Assembly (NCBI RefSeq): GCF_003965815.1
Contig: NZ_RXOE01000003.1
Coordinates: forward strand, 62,001-126,000
DNA from: Variovorax gossypii
GTDB lineage: Bacteria > Pseudomonadota > Gammaproteobacteria > Burkholderiales > Burkholderiaceae_C
Length of the DNA stretch: 64,000 nucleotides
Direction: 5' to 3'
Below are positions 36,331-48,851 of this stretch, one piece after another. The notes beneath the pieces were generated by a model. That model ran no database searches. It was not told where the DNA came from and saw only the letters and a program-made list of their open reading frames with translations. Position numbers and translations under genes: made by a program. Positions within the stretch are counted from its first letter, which is position 1, and every line of letters starts with the position of its first letter.

Positions 36331-37164
36331 ATGAAACTGCTCCCCGCTCTCGCGTCGGCAACGGCACTCTTCATCTCCTGCGCTGGCGTCGCGAACGCGC
36401 AGCAGGCCTGCAAGTCGCCCGTGCCGGATTCGGCCCTCGTCAAGAAGGGCACGCTGACCATGTCGGTCAACCCGACGCTGCCGCCGATGCAGTTCGTCGA
36501 CCAGTCCGGCGCGCTCAAGGGCATGCGCGTGGAACTGGGCGAGCAGATCGCCAAGCGCCTGTGCCTCACGCCCGAGTACGTGCGCATCGAGTTCTCGGCC
36601 ATGATCCCCGGCCTGCAGGCCGGCCGCTGGGACGTCATCAACACCGGCATCTTCTTCACCGACGAGCGCGCCAAGCTCATGCAGATGCTCGTCTATGAAG
36701 ACCAGGCCATCAGCATCAGCGCCGCCAAGGGCAACCCGCTGAAGATCGCCAAGCCCGAAGACCTCTCGGGCAAGAGCATCGGCGTGGAGATCGGCGGCTT
36801 CGAGGAGCGCAAGGCGCGCGAGCTCGACAAGCAGCTCACCGACAAGGGCATGAAGGGCATGACCATCCGCACCTTCGAGAACTTCGCGATGGCCTTCCAG
36901 GCGCTGCGCGCCGGGCAGGTCGAGGTGGCGCTGTCCATCGACTCGACCGGCGCCGAATACCAGAAGCGCGGCGACTTCGAACGCGTGCTGCACGGCCTGT
37001 TCCCCACGCCGGTCGCGCTGGCCGCGCGCAACAAGGACCTGGCCGCCGCGATGGCCAAGGTCATGAACGACATGAAGGCCGACGGCAGCTTCCAGAAGCT
37101 GTTCGACCAGTACGGCGTCAAGGCCGCCGACGGCGCCGTGGCCGTCAAGGGCCCGGCGAGCTGA
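36331..37164 (+). CDS. Polar amino acid ABC transporter substrate-binding protein
   Basis: The product (277 residues) has a signal peptide ending near ANAQQ (residues 22-26) and a type II binding-protein fold (LTMSVNPTLPPMQFVDQSGA, then PGLQAGRWDVINTGIFFTDE, and a C-terminal GSFQKLFDQYGV). It belongs to the His/Arg/Gln family of binding proteins. The single permease gene that follows and the ATPase at 30260 could complete the importer. The ligand is probably the cyclic or N-substituted amino compound processed by the hydantoinase and DapA-like enzyme. Confidence 0.92.
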   Translation: MKLLPALASATALFISCAGVANAQQACKSPVPDSALVKKGTLTMSVNPTLPPMQFVDQSGALKGMRVELGEQIAKRLCLTPEYVRIEFSAMIPGLQAGRWDVINTGIFFTDERAKLMQMLVYEDQAISISAAKGNPLKIAKPEDLSGKSIGVEIGGFEERKARELDKQLTDKGMKGMTIRTFENFAMAFQALRAGQVEVALSIDSTGAEYQKRGDFERVLHGLFPTPVALAARNKDLAAAMAKVMNDMKADGSFQKLFDQYGVKAADGAVAVKGPAS

Positions 37165-37177
37165 CGGCGCGCCGTCA
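37162..37177. other. Perfect 16-bp palindrome at the binding-protein stop codon
   Basis: TGACGGCGCGCCGTCA begins at the TGA stop codon of the binding-protein gene and is fully self-complementary. It could form a stem in the mRNA between binding protein and permease, where stem-loops often give uneven expression of the two, or be a chance GC-rich palindrome. Confidence 0.4.
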
Positions 37178-37212
37178 TCGACATCGCCATCGAGCAAGCG
37201 AAGGAGACTTCC

Positions 37213-37935
37213 ATGGGACAAGGCTGGAGCTGGTCGGGCTTCTTCGACTACCTGTTCAATCCGTACATCCTCAGCGGCGCGGTGACCACGCTGTGGCTCA
37301 CGCTCGCGGCGATCGCGGGCGGGCTGGTCGTGGGCTGCGCGCTGGCACTGGCCCGCCTGTCCAGCCACCGCTGGCTGGCGGCGCCGGCGCATTTCTACAT
37401 CTGGGTGTTCCGCGGCACGCCGCTGCTGGTGCAGCTCATCATCATCTTCACCGGGCTGCCGCAGCTGGGGCTGAAGCTCTCGGTGATCGAGTCGGCCCTG
37501 CTGGGGCTGATCCTCAACGAGGCGGCCTACCTGGCCGAGATCGTGCGCGGGGGCATCCAGTCGATTCCCGTCGGGCAGACCAACGCGGCGCGCGCCGTGG
37601 GCTTCAGCAGCGCGCAGACCATGCGCTACATCGTGCTGCCGCAGGCCATGCGCCTGATCGTGCCGACGCTGGGCAACAGCATCAACGGCCTGCTCAAGAC
37701 CACCTCGATCACCTCGGTGATCTCGATGGAAGAGCTGCTGCGCCGCACGCAGGTGCTGATCCAGGAGAAGTTCATGGTGCTCGAGCTCTTCATCGTTGCC
37801 GCCATCTACTACCTGCTCATGACCACCGCCTGGGACTTCGTCCAGCGCCGCATCGAGCGCCACTACGGCCGTGCCTACGGCAATGCCGCCACGCCGCCGG
37901 CGGTGCCCGCCGAACCTGCGCTGGAGCAGCGCTAG
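37213..37935 (+). CDS. Polar amino acid ABC transporter permease
   Basis: This 240-residue inner-membrane permease has the usual EAA loop (VRGGIQSIPVGQTNAARAVG, then FSSAQTMRYIVLPQAMRL) and five predicted helices. Only one permease accompanies this binding protein, so it may act as a homodimer, as in some His-family importers. No ATPase follows; the gene at 30260 on the opposite strand is the nearest candidate. A Shine-Dalgarno AAGGAGA precedes the ATG. Confidence 0.93.
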   Translation: MGQGWSWSGFFDYLFNPYILSGAVTTLWLTLAAIAGGLVVGCALALARLSSHRWLAAPAHFYIWVFRGTPLLVQLIIIFTGLPQLGLKLSVIESALLGLILNEAAYLAEIVRGGIQSIPVGQTNAARAVGFSSAQTMRYIVLPQAMRLIVPTLGNSINGLLKTTSITSVISMEELLRRTQVLIQEKFMVLELFIVAAIYYLLMTTAWDFVQRRIERHYGRAYGNAATPPAVPAEPALEQR

Positions 37936-37960
37936 GAAGAACGATGAGGAACCAACGCCC

Positions 37961-39415
37961 ATGAGCACCTACGACCTGATCCTGCGCAACGCCGACATCG
38001 CCACCGCCGGCGACCGCTACACCGCCGACATCGGCGTGCGCGACGGGCGCATCTGCGCCATCGCGCAAGGCCTCGACGCGAGCGCCGCGCGCGAGATCGA
38101 CGCGCGCGGCCGGCTGGTCACGCCCGGCGGCGTCGACGGCCACTGCCACTTCGACCAGCCCACCAGCGACGGCTCGCGCTTCGCGGACGACTTTCTCTCC
38201 GGCACCCGCTCGGCGGCCTGCGGCGGCACCACCACCGTGCTGCCCTTCGCCGCGCAGCAGAAGGGCCGCAGCGTCCAGGAGGCCGTCGACGACTATCACC
38301 GCCGCGCCGAGGGCAAGGCGGTGATCGACTACGCCTTCCACCTGATCGTGGCCGACGCCACGCGCGACGTGACGCAGCGCGAGCTGCCCGCCTTGATCGA
38401 GAAAGGCTACACCTCCTTCAAGATCTACATGACTTACGACGACCTGAAGCTGGACGACCGCCAGATCATCGAGGTGCTGGCCACCGCCCGCCGCCACGGC
38501 GCGATGACGATGATCCACGCCGAGAACAGCGACTGCATCGCCTGGCTTACCGAGCAGCTGCTCGACGCGGGCCTCACCGCGCCGCGTTACCACTCCAGCT
38601 CGCGGCCGATGGCGGTGGAGCGCGAGGCGACGCACCGTGCCATCGCGCTGGCGGAACTGGTCGACACGCCCATCCTGATCGTTCACGTCTCGGGCCGCGA
38701 GGCCGTCGAGCAGATCCACTGGGCGCGCGGGCGCGGGCTGCCCATCCATGCCGAGACCTGTCCGCAGTACCTGTTCCTGAGCGCGGAGGACCTGGGCATC
38801 GACCCCGACGATCCGATGCACGGCGCGCGCTGCATCTGCAGCCCGCCGCCGCGCGACAAGGCGAACCAGCAGTTCATCTGGAACGGCCTGTCCAGCGGAC
38901 TCTTCACCATCGTCTCGTCCGACCACGCGCCCTTCAACATGAACGGCAGCGACGGCAAGCGAGTGGCCGGCGACGACGCTTCCTTCGACCGCATCCCCAA
39001 CGGCATTCCCGGCGTGGAAACCCGCCTGCCGCTGCTCATGAGCGAAGGCGTGCTCAAGGGGCGCATCGACATCCACCGCTTCGTCGAACTCACGGCCACG
39101 AACCCGGCGCGCCTGTACGGCCTGTACCCGCGCAAGGGCACCATCGCCGTGGGCAGCGACGCCGACTTCGTGGTGTGGGACGTGTTCCCCCAGGGCCAGG
39201 AGAAGCTGCTGTCCAACGACATGCTCCACCACGACGCCGACTACACCCCCTACGAGGGCATGCGGCTGCGCGCCTGGCCCGGCCTGACCGTCTCGCGCGG
39301 GCGCGTGGTGTGGCAGGACGGCGTGTTCCAGGCCGAGCCCGGCTCCGGCCAGTTCCTTCCGTGCCTGCGGCCCCGTGCGCCCAACGACGGCAATCCGCTG
39401 GACAAATGGCTCTGA
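37961..39415 (+). CDS. D-hydantoinase / dihydropyrimidinase
   Basis: The product (484 residues, start ATG 37961) opens cyclic ureides or amides by hydrolysis. All metal-site residues of the family are present: His61 and His63 (GHCHFDQP), the carbamylated Lys154 (YTSFKIYMTYD), His186 (MIHAEN), His242 (IVHVSG) and Asp321 (SSDHAPF). The C-terminal motif GTIAVGSDADFVVWD is typical. An intact site contrasts with the degenerate dihydroorotase homologue at 1326. Products of hydantoin opening are N-carbamoyl amino acids, which the M20 enzyme of the divergent unit could process. True pyrimidine degradation is an alternative, but no dihydropyrimidine dehydrogenase or beta-ureidopropionase gene is adjacent. 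Confidence 0.92.
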   Translation: MSTYDLILRNADIATAGDRYTADIGVRDGRICAIAQGLDASAAREIDARGRLVTPGGVDGHCHFDQPTSDGSRFADDFLSGTRSAACGGTTTVLPFAAQQKGRSVQEAVDDYHRRAEGKAVIDYAFHLIVADATRDVTQRELPALIEKGYTSFKIYMTYDDLKLDDRQIIEVLATARRHGAMTMIHAENSDCIAWLTEQLLDAGLTAPRYHSSSRPMAVEREATHRAIALAELVDTPILIVHVSGREAVEQIHWARGRGLPIHAETCPQYLFLSAEDLGIDPDDPMHGARCICSPPPRDKANQQFIWNGLSSGLFTIVSSDHAPFNMNGSDGKRVAGDDASFDRIPNGIPGVETRLPLLMSEGVLKGRIDIHRFVELTATNPARLYGLYPRKGTIAVGSDADFVVWDVFPQGQEKLLSNDMLHHDADYTPYEGMRLRAWPGLTVSRGRVVWQDGVFQAEPGSGQFLPCLRPRAPNDGNPLDKWL

Positions 39416-39487
39416 AAGAATGGCCCTGAGCCCGCCAGGCGGGCCCTGCTAAGCTCACCCGCCCTCGTGGCTTCCGCCCATTCCCGC

Positions 39488-40174
39488 ATGCCCAGCCTTC
39501 CCAGCCCCTCGCAGCCCGCCACCATCACGATCGCCCCCCTGGAGGTGCGCTCGGCCAGCCTGGCCGAACAGGCCTACGACCGGCTGCGCACCCTCATCCT
39601 CGATCGCCAGATATCGGCCGGCAGCCCGCTGCAGGAGGCACGGCTGGCGGAAGACCTGCGCATCTCGCGCACGCCCATGAGGGAGGCGCTGGTGCGGCTG
39701 GCGGGGGAGGGGCTGCTGGTGCGGCGCGACGCGCGCTCCTACGCCGTGCGTGCGCTGGAGACCAAGGAATACTTCGACTGCATGCGCGCGCGCGAGGTGA
39801 TCGAGTGCGAGGCCATCGCGCTGGCGGTGGGCAAGATCACCGATGCCGAGATCGAGACCCTCGAGGCCGACATCGCGACGCTCGGCGCCAGCGAGCACAG
39901 CGAAACCGAACACTGGCACTTCGACGATCGCTTTCACATGCTGATCGCCACGGCCAGCGGCAACGTGGTGTTTCCGCGGCTGGTGGAAGAACTGCGCGTC
40001 AATGCACGGCTCTTCCGGCTGCACAGTCCGCTGCACCGGCAGCCGGAGAACCACGACGAGCACGGTGAGATCATTCGCGCACTGCGCGCGCGCGACGCCG
40101 AGCGCGCCCGCGCGGCCATGCGCGACCACCTGCGCAACCTGCAGGAAGACGTGAAGCGCGCGCTCACCGAGTAG
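39488..40174 (+). CDS. GntR family regulator, FCD domain
   Basis: The product (228 residues from ATG 39488; a GTG at 39467 would add seven) has an N-terminal winged HTH (QAYDRLRTLILDRQISAGSP, LQEARLAEDLRISRTPMREA) and a C-terminal FCD ligand domain with metal-type His residues (FDDRFHMLIA, HGEIIRALRARD, AMRDHLRN). It ends the DapA-transporter-hydantoinase unit. FCD GntR proteins commonly bind TNGTnnnACNA-like or TGTATAC-type palindromes, matching the tandem GTATAC sites at 35268-35296, so it probably represses that divergent promoter until a pathway metabolite binds. Confidence 0.91.
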   Translation: MPSLPSPSQPATITIAPLEVRSASLAEQAYDRLRTLILDRQISAGSPLQEARLAEDLRISRTPMREALVRLAGEGLLVRRDARSYAVRALETKEYFDCMRAREVIECEAIALAVGKITDAEIETLEADIATLGASEHSETEHWHFDDRFHMLIATASGNVVFPRLVEELRVNARLFRLHSPLHRQPENHDEHGEIIRALRARDAERARAAMRDHLRNLQEDVKRALTE

Positions 40175-40205
40175 TTCGGCTGCGTGCCGGAAGGCGCCCG
40201 GACGA

Positions 40206-42674
40206 GTGGCGCTGTCAGATGCAGTGGCGACTGCGCAAGAATCGGTGGTGACCGAGTCCGCCCTTCCTCGCCCCCCCATGCTCCAGCCTCCCGTGGCGCC
40301 CACCGAACTCAAGGGCTTCATCCTCACCCGCCACTGGCGGGATGCCCCGGCAGGCACGGAAATCGAATACTGGCTGGCCACGGATGCGGGGCCGATGCGG
40401 GTCGTGCTCACTTCCCAGACCTCCGTCGCCTTCGTCGCGACCCGGCACCGTGCGGCAGTGGAGGCGCAGCTGGCCGCCATGCCTGGGGTGGAGATTCGCG
40501 AGCTCGAATTGAAGAACTTCCAGCAGGAACCCGTCGTCGGTGTCTACGCGAAGCACTTCCGGCAGATCGGCCGGCTGGCACGCGCACTCCGGGCGCAGGA
40601 CATCCCGCTGCTCGAGGCCGACGTGCGTCCGCACGACCGCCACCTCATGGAGCGGTTCATCACCGCCGGCGTGCAGGTGGAAGGAGGGCACACGGACCGT
40701 TCCGCGCTCGTCGACTGCAGGCTCAGGCCCGCGCCCGACTACCGTCCGGCGCTCAGGATGGTGTCCCTGGACATCGAGACCAGCCAGTACGAGGCGCTCT
40801 ACTCCATCGCGCTGGACGCAACACAGGACCGGACCGTCTTCATGCTGGGCGAGCCGCCGGCCGTGCCGGGCGAGGCAGCGGCGAGTGCGGACTTCTCGCT
40901 CGTCTACTGCCCGACCCGCAAGTCCATGATCGAGAAGCTCAACGACTGGTTCGAGAGGAACGACCCGGACGTCATCGTCGGCTGGAGCGTCATCCAGTTC
41001 GACCTGCGGGTGCTGCAGAAGACGGCCGACGACTGCGGGGCGCAGCTGCTTCTTGGACGGGATCGGCACACCATCGACTGGCGCACCCATCCGGGCAAGC
41101 AGGGCTACCTGTTCGCCTCCGTGCCCGGGCGGGTGATCGTCGACGGCATCGAGGCGCTGCGGGCCGCGATGTGGAGCTTTCCTTCGTTCAGCCTGGAGAG
41201 CGTCTCGCAGGCGCTGCTGGGCGAGGGCAAGGCCATCGGCGACGAGTACGACAAGATGGCGGAGATCGAGCGGCGCTACCAGGAGGACAAGCCCGCGCTC
41301 GCGCTCTACAACATCCGGGATTGCGAACTGGTCCTGCGCATCTTCGAGAAGGCGAAGCTGCTGCAGTTCGTGATGGAGCGGGCCCAGACCACGGGCCTGC
41401 AGATCGACCACTTCGGCGGCTCCATCGCGGCGTTCAGCCACCACTACCTGCCGCGCATGCATCGCCTGGGCTACGTGGCGCCGAGCGTGGGCGAGATCGC
41501 GAGCAAGGCCTTTCCCGGCGGCTACGTGATGGACTCGAAGCCGGGGTTCTACGACTCCGTCGTGGTGCTGGACTACAAGAGCCTGTATCCCTCGATCATC
41601 CGGACCTTCCTCGTCGACCCCGTGGGCCTCGTGGAAGGCGCCAACGCCGCCGACCCTTCAATGCTCGTCCAGGGGCCCCAGGGGACGACCTTCTCGCGCA
41701 CGAGGCACTGCCTGCCCGAGATCGTGACCACGCTCTGGCGTGCGCGGGACGAGGCCAAGCGGGCCAGGAACGAACCGCTGTCGCAGGCCCTGAAGCTGCT
41801 GATGAACTCGTTCGCCGGCGTGCTGGGTGCGTCCGAATGCCGTTTCTTCAATCCCAGGCTGGTGTCCGCCGTGACCCTGCGCGGGCACGAGATGATGAAG
41901 CTCACGCGCGAATTCGTGGAGCGCCGGGGCTACGAGACCATCTACGGCGACACCGACTCCATCTTCATCTGGCTCGGGCGCACCCACGCCAACGAGGAGG
42001 CACATGCCGTCGCGGCGGGCCTGGTGAAGGACATCAACGACTGGTGGACGCGCACCCTTCGCGAGACACACAAGCTCGAGAACTTCCTGGAGATCGAGTT
42101 CGACACCCACTACAGCAAGTTCTTCATGCCCACCATCCGCGGCTCGGACGTGGGCAGCAAGAAGCGCTATGCCGGCCTGAGCAAGGACGCCGCGGGCAAG
42201 GAGGAAATGATCTACCGCGGCCTGGAGATGGCCCGCAGCGACTGGACCCCGTTGGCGCGGCAGTTCCAGGAGGGGCTGCTCTCGCGCATCTTCCGGGGCG
42301 AGCCCTACGAGGAGTTCGTGAGGGAGTACGTGCGCTCGACGCTGTCCGGCGGCAAGGACGAGCTGCTCGTCTACAGGAAGCGCCTGCGCCATCGCCTCGA
42401 TGCCTACCTCGTCAACGTGCCGCCGCAGGTGCGCGCCGCGCGCATCGCGGACGAACACAACGACCGGCTCCACAGACCCAGGCAGTACCAGAACGGCGGC
42501 TGGATCCGGTACGTCATGACCCGCAGCGGCCCGGAGCCGATGGAGGTCCTCCACTCCCGCATCGACTACGACCACTACCTGAGCCGGCAACTGCAGCCGA
42601 TCGCCGACGCCATCCTCCAGCCCATGGGCAAGAGCTTCGCGGCCCTGACGACCTCGCAGCAGCATCTTTTCTAG
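40206..42674 (+). CDS. polB: DNA polymerase II, family B (PolB)
   Basis: The product (822 residues from GTG 40206; ATG 40278, 24 codons later, is closer to the E. coli PolB N terminus GFILTRHWRD) is a replicative-type family B polymerase used for damage tolerance and replication restart. The 3'-5' exonuclease motif is SLDIETSQY near residue 188; polymerase motif A is DYKSLYPSIIRTFLVDP near 455; motif B is LKLLMNSFAGVLG near 528; motif C is YGDTDSIF near 580. All catalytic Asp residues are visible, so it should be active. It stands alone, convergent with a LysR gene. No clear LexA box was seen near the start. Confidence 0.96.
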   Translation: MALSDAVATAQESVVTESALPRPPMLQPPVAPTELKGFILTRHWRDAPAGTEIEYWLATDAGPMRVVLTSQTSVAFVATRHRAAVEAQLAAMPGVEIRELELKNFQQEPVVGVYAKHFRQIGRLARALRAQDIPLLEADVRPHDRHLMERFITAGVQVEGGHTDRSALVDCRLRPAPDYRPALRMVSLDIETSQYEALYSIALDATQDRTVFMLGEPPAVPGEAAASADFSLVYCPTRKSMIEKLNDWFERNDPDVIVGWSVIQFDLRVLQKTADDCGAQLLLGRDRHTIDWRTHPGKQGYLFASVPGRVIVDGIEALRAAMWSFPSFSLESVSQALLGEGKAIGDEYDKMAEIERRYQEDKPALALYNIRDCELVLRIFEKAKLLQFVMERAQTTGLQIDHFGGSIAAFSHHYLPRMHRLGYVAPSVGEIASKAFPGGYVMDSKPGFYDSVVVLDYKSLYPSIIRTFLVDPVGLVEGANAADPSMLVQGPQGTTFSRTRHCLPEIVTTLWRARDEAKRARNEPLSQALKLLMNSFAGVLGASECRFFNPRLVSAVTLRGHEMMKLTREFVERRGYETIYGDTDSIFIWLGRTHANEEAHAVAAGLVKDINDWWTRTLRETHKLENFLEIEFDTHYSKFFMPTIRGSDVGSKKRYAGLSKDAAGKEEMIYRGLEMARSDWTPLARQFQEGLLSRIFRGEPYEEFVREYVRSTLSGGKDELLVYRKRLRHRLDAYLVNVPPQVRAARIADEHNDRLHRPRQYQNGGWIRYVMTRSGPEPMEVLHSRIDYDHYLSRQLQPIADAILQPMGKSFAALTTSQQHLF

Positions 42675-42748
42675 CGCGCCGCGAGCGGGGCGAGGCTTTC
42701 CGGACTCGGCGTCCGGGCCTTCGTCCGGTCACCCCGGGCCATGCAAGG

Positions 42749-43672
42749 TCACCACGTCGGCGCGCGGCGGCCCTCTTCGGTCAGGAACTCCACCAGCGTC
42801 GGCAGCGATGCGTCCATCGGCCGGTTGGCGTGGATCCGCATCACATAGCCCCATGAGCCGGGCATGCTCAGGCCCGGCGTCAGCGCCACCAGCCGGCCGC
42901 GGGCGAGCTCCTCGTCGATCAGCGGCGCCCGGCCCAGCGCGATGCCGACGCCCGCCGCCGCAGCGGCGGCCACGGTGGACAGGCCGCTGAGCACCAGCGG
43001 ATCCTGGCCGGCGCCTTCCGGCAGGCCCAGCCGCACGCGCCAGGTGCGCCAGTCGGTCTCGGGGCTGTCGACATGCTTTTCCTGCAGCCAGCGGTGGCGC
43101 GCGAACACGGCCGGATCGTCGCGCTCGTGCGGCGCGACCAGGGCAGGGCTGCAGACCGGCACCACGGTCTCGGTCATCAACGGGATGTCGCCGGGCGCCG
43201 CCAGGTGCGGCCCGAGGTCGCGCACATGCAGGAACGCGAGGTCGATGTCCTGCGCCTTCCAGGCCGGGTCCTGGCTGGCGTGCAGGAACACCTGCACGTC
43301 GATGTCGGGGTGCAGCTCGATGAAGCGCCCGATGCGCGGCGCCAGCCACAGCGCGGCCAACGAGGGGTTGGCCGACACGTTCAGGCTGCGGCGGCGCCCG
43401 CCTCGGGCGCTGGCGCGCGCATTGCCGCAGGCGGTCTCCAGCAGGGTCAAGGCCTGTTGTACGGATGCCAGCAGCGCGGCACCGGCCTCGGTGGTCTGCG
43501 CGCGGCGCACCGTGCCGCCGCGGTGCAGCAGGAGCACCCCCAGGTCGGACTCCAGCGCACGCAGCTGATGGCTGACGGCGCTCTTGGTGACGTTGAGTTC
43601 CGACGCGGCACGGCTCAGGCTGCCCAGGCGGGCAACGGCTTCGAACGCGCGCAAGGCGGCCAGGGGCGGCAT
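42749..43672 (-). CDS. LysR family transcriptional regulator (GcvA-like)
   Basis: The product (307 residues) has a LysR winged HTH in the first 60 residues (LAALRAFEAVARLGSLSRAA, SELNVTKSAVSHQLRALESD) and a substrate-binding domain. The HTH resembles the GcvA/AmpR branch. It is divergent from the CydDC-like transporter; LysR proteins usually control the divergent gene, so it probably regulates that exporter. The 127-base gap contains an AT-rich stretch (about 43710-43740) where a promoter is likely. Confidence 0.93.
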   Translation of the reverse strand: MPPLAALRAFEAVARLGSLSRAASELNVTKSAVSHQLRALESDLGVLLLHRGGTVRRAQTTEAGAALLASVQQALTLLETACGNARASARGGRRRSLNVSANPSLAALWLAPRIGRFIELHPDIDVQVFLHASQDPAWKAQDIDLAFLHVRDLGPHLAAPGDIPLMTETVVPVCSPALVAPHERDDPAVFARHRWLQEKHVDSPETDWRTWRVRLGLPEGAGQDPLVLSGLSTVAAAAAAGVGIALGRAPLIDEELARGRLVALTPGLSMPGSWGYVMRIHANRPMDASLPTLVEFLTEEGRRAPTW

Positions 43673-43799
43673 GAGGATCGGGATGAACGGCAGGTCGTCG
43701 AAGGGTGCAATTTATCTCAACTCCCGATTGAAAAACTATCGCTTTCGCACGTGCGGCGGATGCAAGACCATCGCGGCTTCGCAGAAAGCATCGACCGAC

Positions 43800-47426
<3,627 letters not shown>

Positions 47427-47508
47427 AGGAGGATCGAGCCGCAGGCCGCGCGTGGGAGCGCGAGCGCTTCCCGCGGTTCGTGCCGGCCGGGCGACGGGAC
47501 ACCGCGGA

Positions 47509-48324
47509 TCAGCCCACTTCCACCGTCACTCGCAGGAACGTCGCGGCGATCAGGCAGGTGTTGGGGTACTGGCTCTGGTTCTGGCTCTGGAACAGCGTCA
47601 CCAGTTCCGTGCGCAGTTCGTCGGTGCGCCCCGCCTGGGCTGCCGCGTCGAATGCATTCATGGTCGGGCCGTAGAACTGCCGGAACGTGTCGACGAACTC
47701 CGCCGGCGAACCTTTGAAGTCGAAGATGTAGCTATCGCGTTCGTAGCTGATGGCCTCCGAAGCGACGCCCGCTGCGCCAAAGCGCTCGATGATGTTCGGG
47801 GTCGAGCCCCAGCCCATCGGGCTCACGAAGCCCTCGGGCGGCGGGGGCGCATACGACGAGCTGATCTTCAGGATCTGCGCCACCAGCGTGGGGTCGTTCG
47901 GGATCCAGTTGCCCATGAGGATGCGGCCGCCCGGGCGCGTGACACGCACCATCTCCCGTGCCGCGTCGAAGGGCTTGGGCGCGAACATGGCGCCGAACAT
48001 GCTGATGACGAGGTCGAAGGACTTGTTCTCGAGCCGCAGGTCGCAGGCGTCCCCTTCCTCGAACCGGCAGCTGGCCGACAGCCCGGCCTGGCCCGCCCGC
48101 CGGTTGCCCGCGGCGACCAGGTTGGCGGCGATGTCGACGCCCAGCACCTGTGCGCCGAGTTTCGCGGCCGGGATGGCGGTGTTGCCATCGCCGCAGCCGA
48201 GGTCCAGCACCTTCATGCCGGGCGTGATGTGCGCGTGCCGCACGACGTCTTCACCGCTCTCGCGCATGCTCTCGGCGATGCGGGTGAAGTCGCCTTTTTC
48301 CCAGAGGGCCTTGTTCGGGTTCAT
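47509..48324 (-). CDS. SAM-dependent class I methyltransferase
   Basis: The product (271 residues, start ATG 48324) has SAM-binding motif I VLDLGCGDGNTAIPA near residue 40, an acidic end of strand 2 (LGVDIAANLV), EEGDACDLR, and LVISMFGAMFAPKPF followed by RVTRPGGRILMGNW. It is a Methyltransf_11/25-type enzyme of unknown acceptor. Its start overlaps the stop of the cupin-like gene by the TCAT/ATGA arrangement, so the pair is translationally coupled and expressed from one promoter. The pair is divergent from a large SARP-type regulator. Confidence 0.9.
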   Translation of the reverse strand: MNPNKALWEKGDFTRIAESMRESGEDVVRHAHITPGMKVLDLGCGDGNTAIPAAKLGAQVLGVDIAANLVAAGNRRAGQAGLSASCRFEEGDACDLRLENKSFDLVISMFGAMFAPKPFDAAREMVRVTRPGGRILMGNWIPNDPTLVAQILKISSSYAPPPPEGFVSPMGWGSTPNIIERFGAAGVASEAISYERDSYIFDFKGSPAEFVDTFRQFYGPTMNAFDAAAQAGRTDELRTELVTLFQSQNQSQYPNTCLIAATFLRVTVEVG

Positions 48325-48710
48325 GACTTCACCTTCTCGATCATGTGGTCGATCACGTGCGTGTGCTCGTGTTGCGGGCTGAACATCACGATCTCCGCGT
48401 CGGCGTCGACCTTGACGTTGTGGCCGGGCGGCCAGTAGAACAGGTCGTTGGCCTGGACGGTCTCCTGCTCCCCGGCGTCGTCGGTGGTGGTGATCCGGCC
48501 CTTGAGCACGAACCCCCAGTGCGGGCACTGGCAGGAGTTGTGGTTGTTCAGGCCCTGGAAGAGCGGCGTCGTGTCGACGCCCGCCGACAGCGTGAAGTAC
48601 TCGCCGCTGATCTTGCTGTAGCCGGTCGCGTCACCGAAATTCAAACGCTGCCGGATCACGGCACCGGGAATTTCCATCTTCACGTCGACTGTGTCTTTTG
48701 CGATATGCAT
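48321..48710 (-). CDS. Small cupin-like protein
   Basis: The product (129 residues, start ATG 48710 preceded by AAGGAG) has a compact beta-barrel-like sequence: SCQCPHWGFVLKGRITTTDD then DLFYWPPGHNVKVDADAEIV, resembling the two motifs of a cupin, and a His-rich C terminus (SPQHEHTHVIDHMIEKV) that could bind metal. It could be a metal-dependent enzyme or a small-molecule sensor. It is coupled to the methyltransferase gene and divergent from the SARP regulator. The function is unknown. Confidence 0.78.
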   Translation of the reverse strand: MHIAKDTVDVKMEIPGAVIRQRLNFGDATGYSKISGEYFTLSAGVDTTPLFQGLNNHNSCQCPHWGFVLKGRITTTDDAGEQETVQANDLFYWPPGHNVKVDADAEIVMFSPQHEHTHVIDHMIEKVKS

Positions 48711-48748
48711 GAGGTACTCCTTGAGGGTCCGCGGGCGCGGGGGTGGTG

Positions 48749-48823
48749 CGTCTATTCGTTGCACCCGCCAGGTTCGATAGACGGCATACTCATCCTCCAC
48801 GCTTGGCGTTCCTGAAACGTTCC
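48749..48823. promoter_or_regulatory. Divergent promoter with inverted CGTCTAT arms and 11-bp direct repeats
   Basis: Between the cupin gene (-) and the SARP gene (+), CGTCTAT (48749-48755) faces ATAGACG (48777-48783), 28 bp centre to centre. Further on, CGTTCC occurs at 48807-48812 and again at 48818-48823, an 11-bp direct repeat. SARP regulators are known to bind direct repeats spaced by one helical turn. The link to the adjacent SARP gene is inference. Confidence 0.45.
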
Positions 48824-48851
48824 CGGCCTGTGCCGGTGGAAAGGAATCGCG

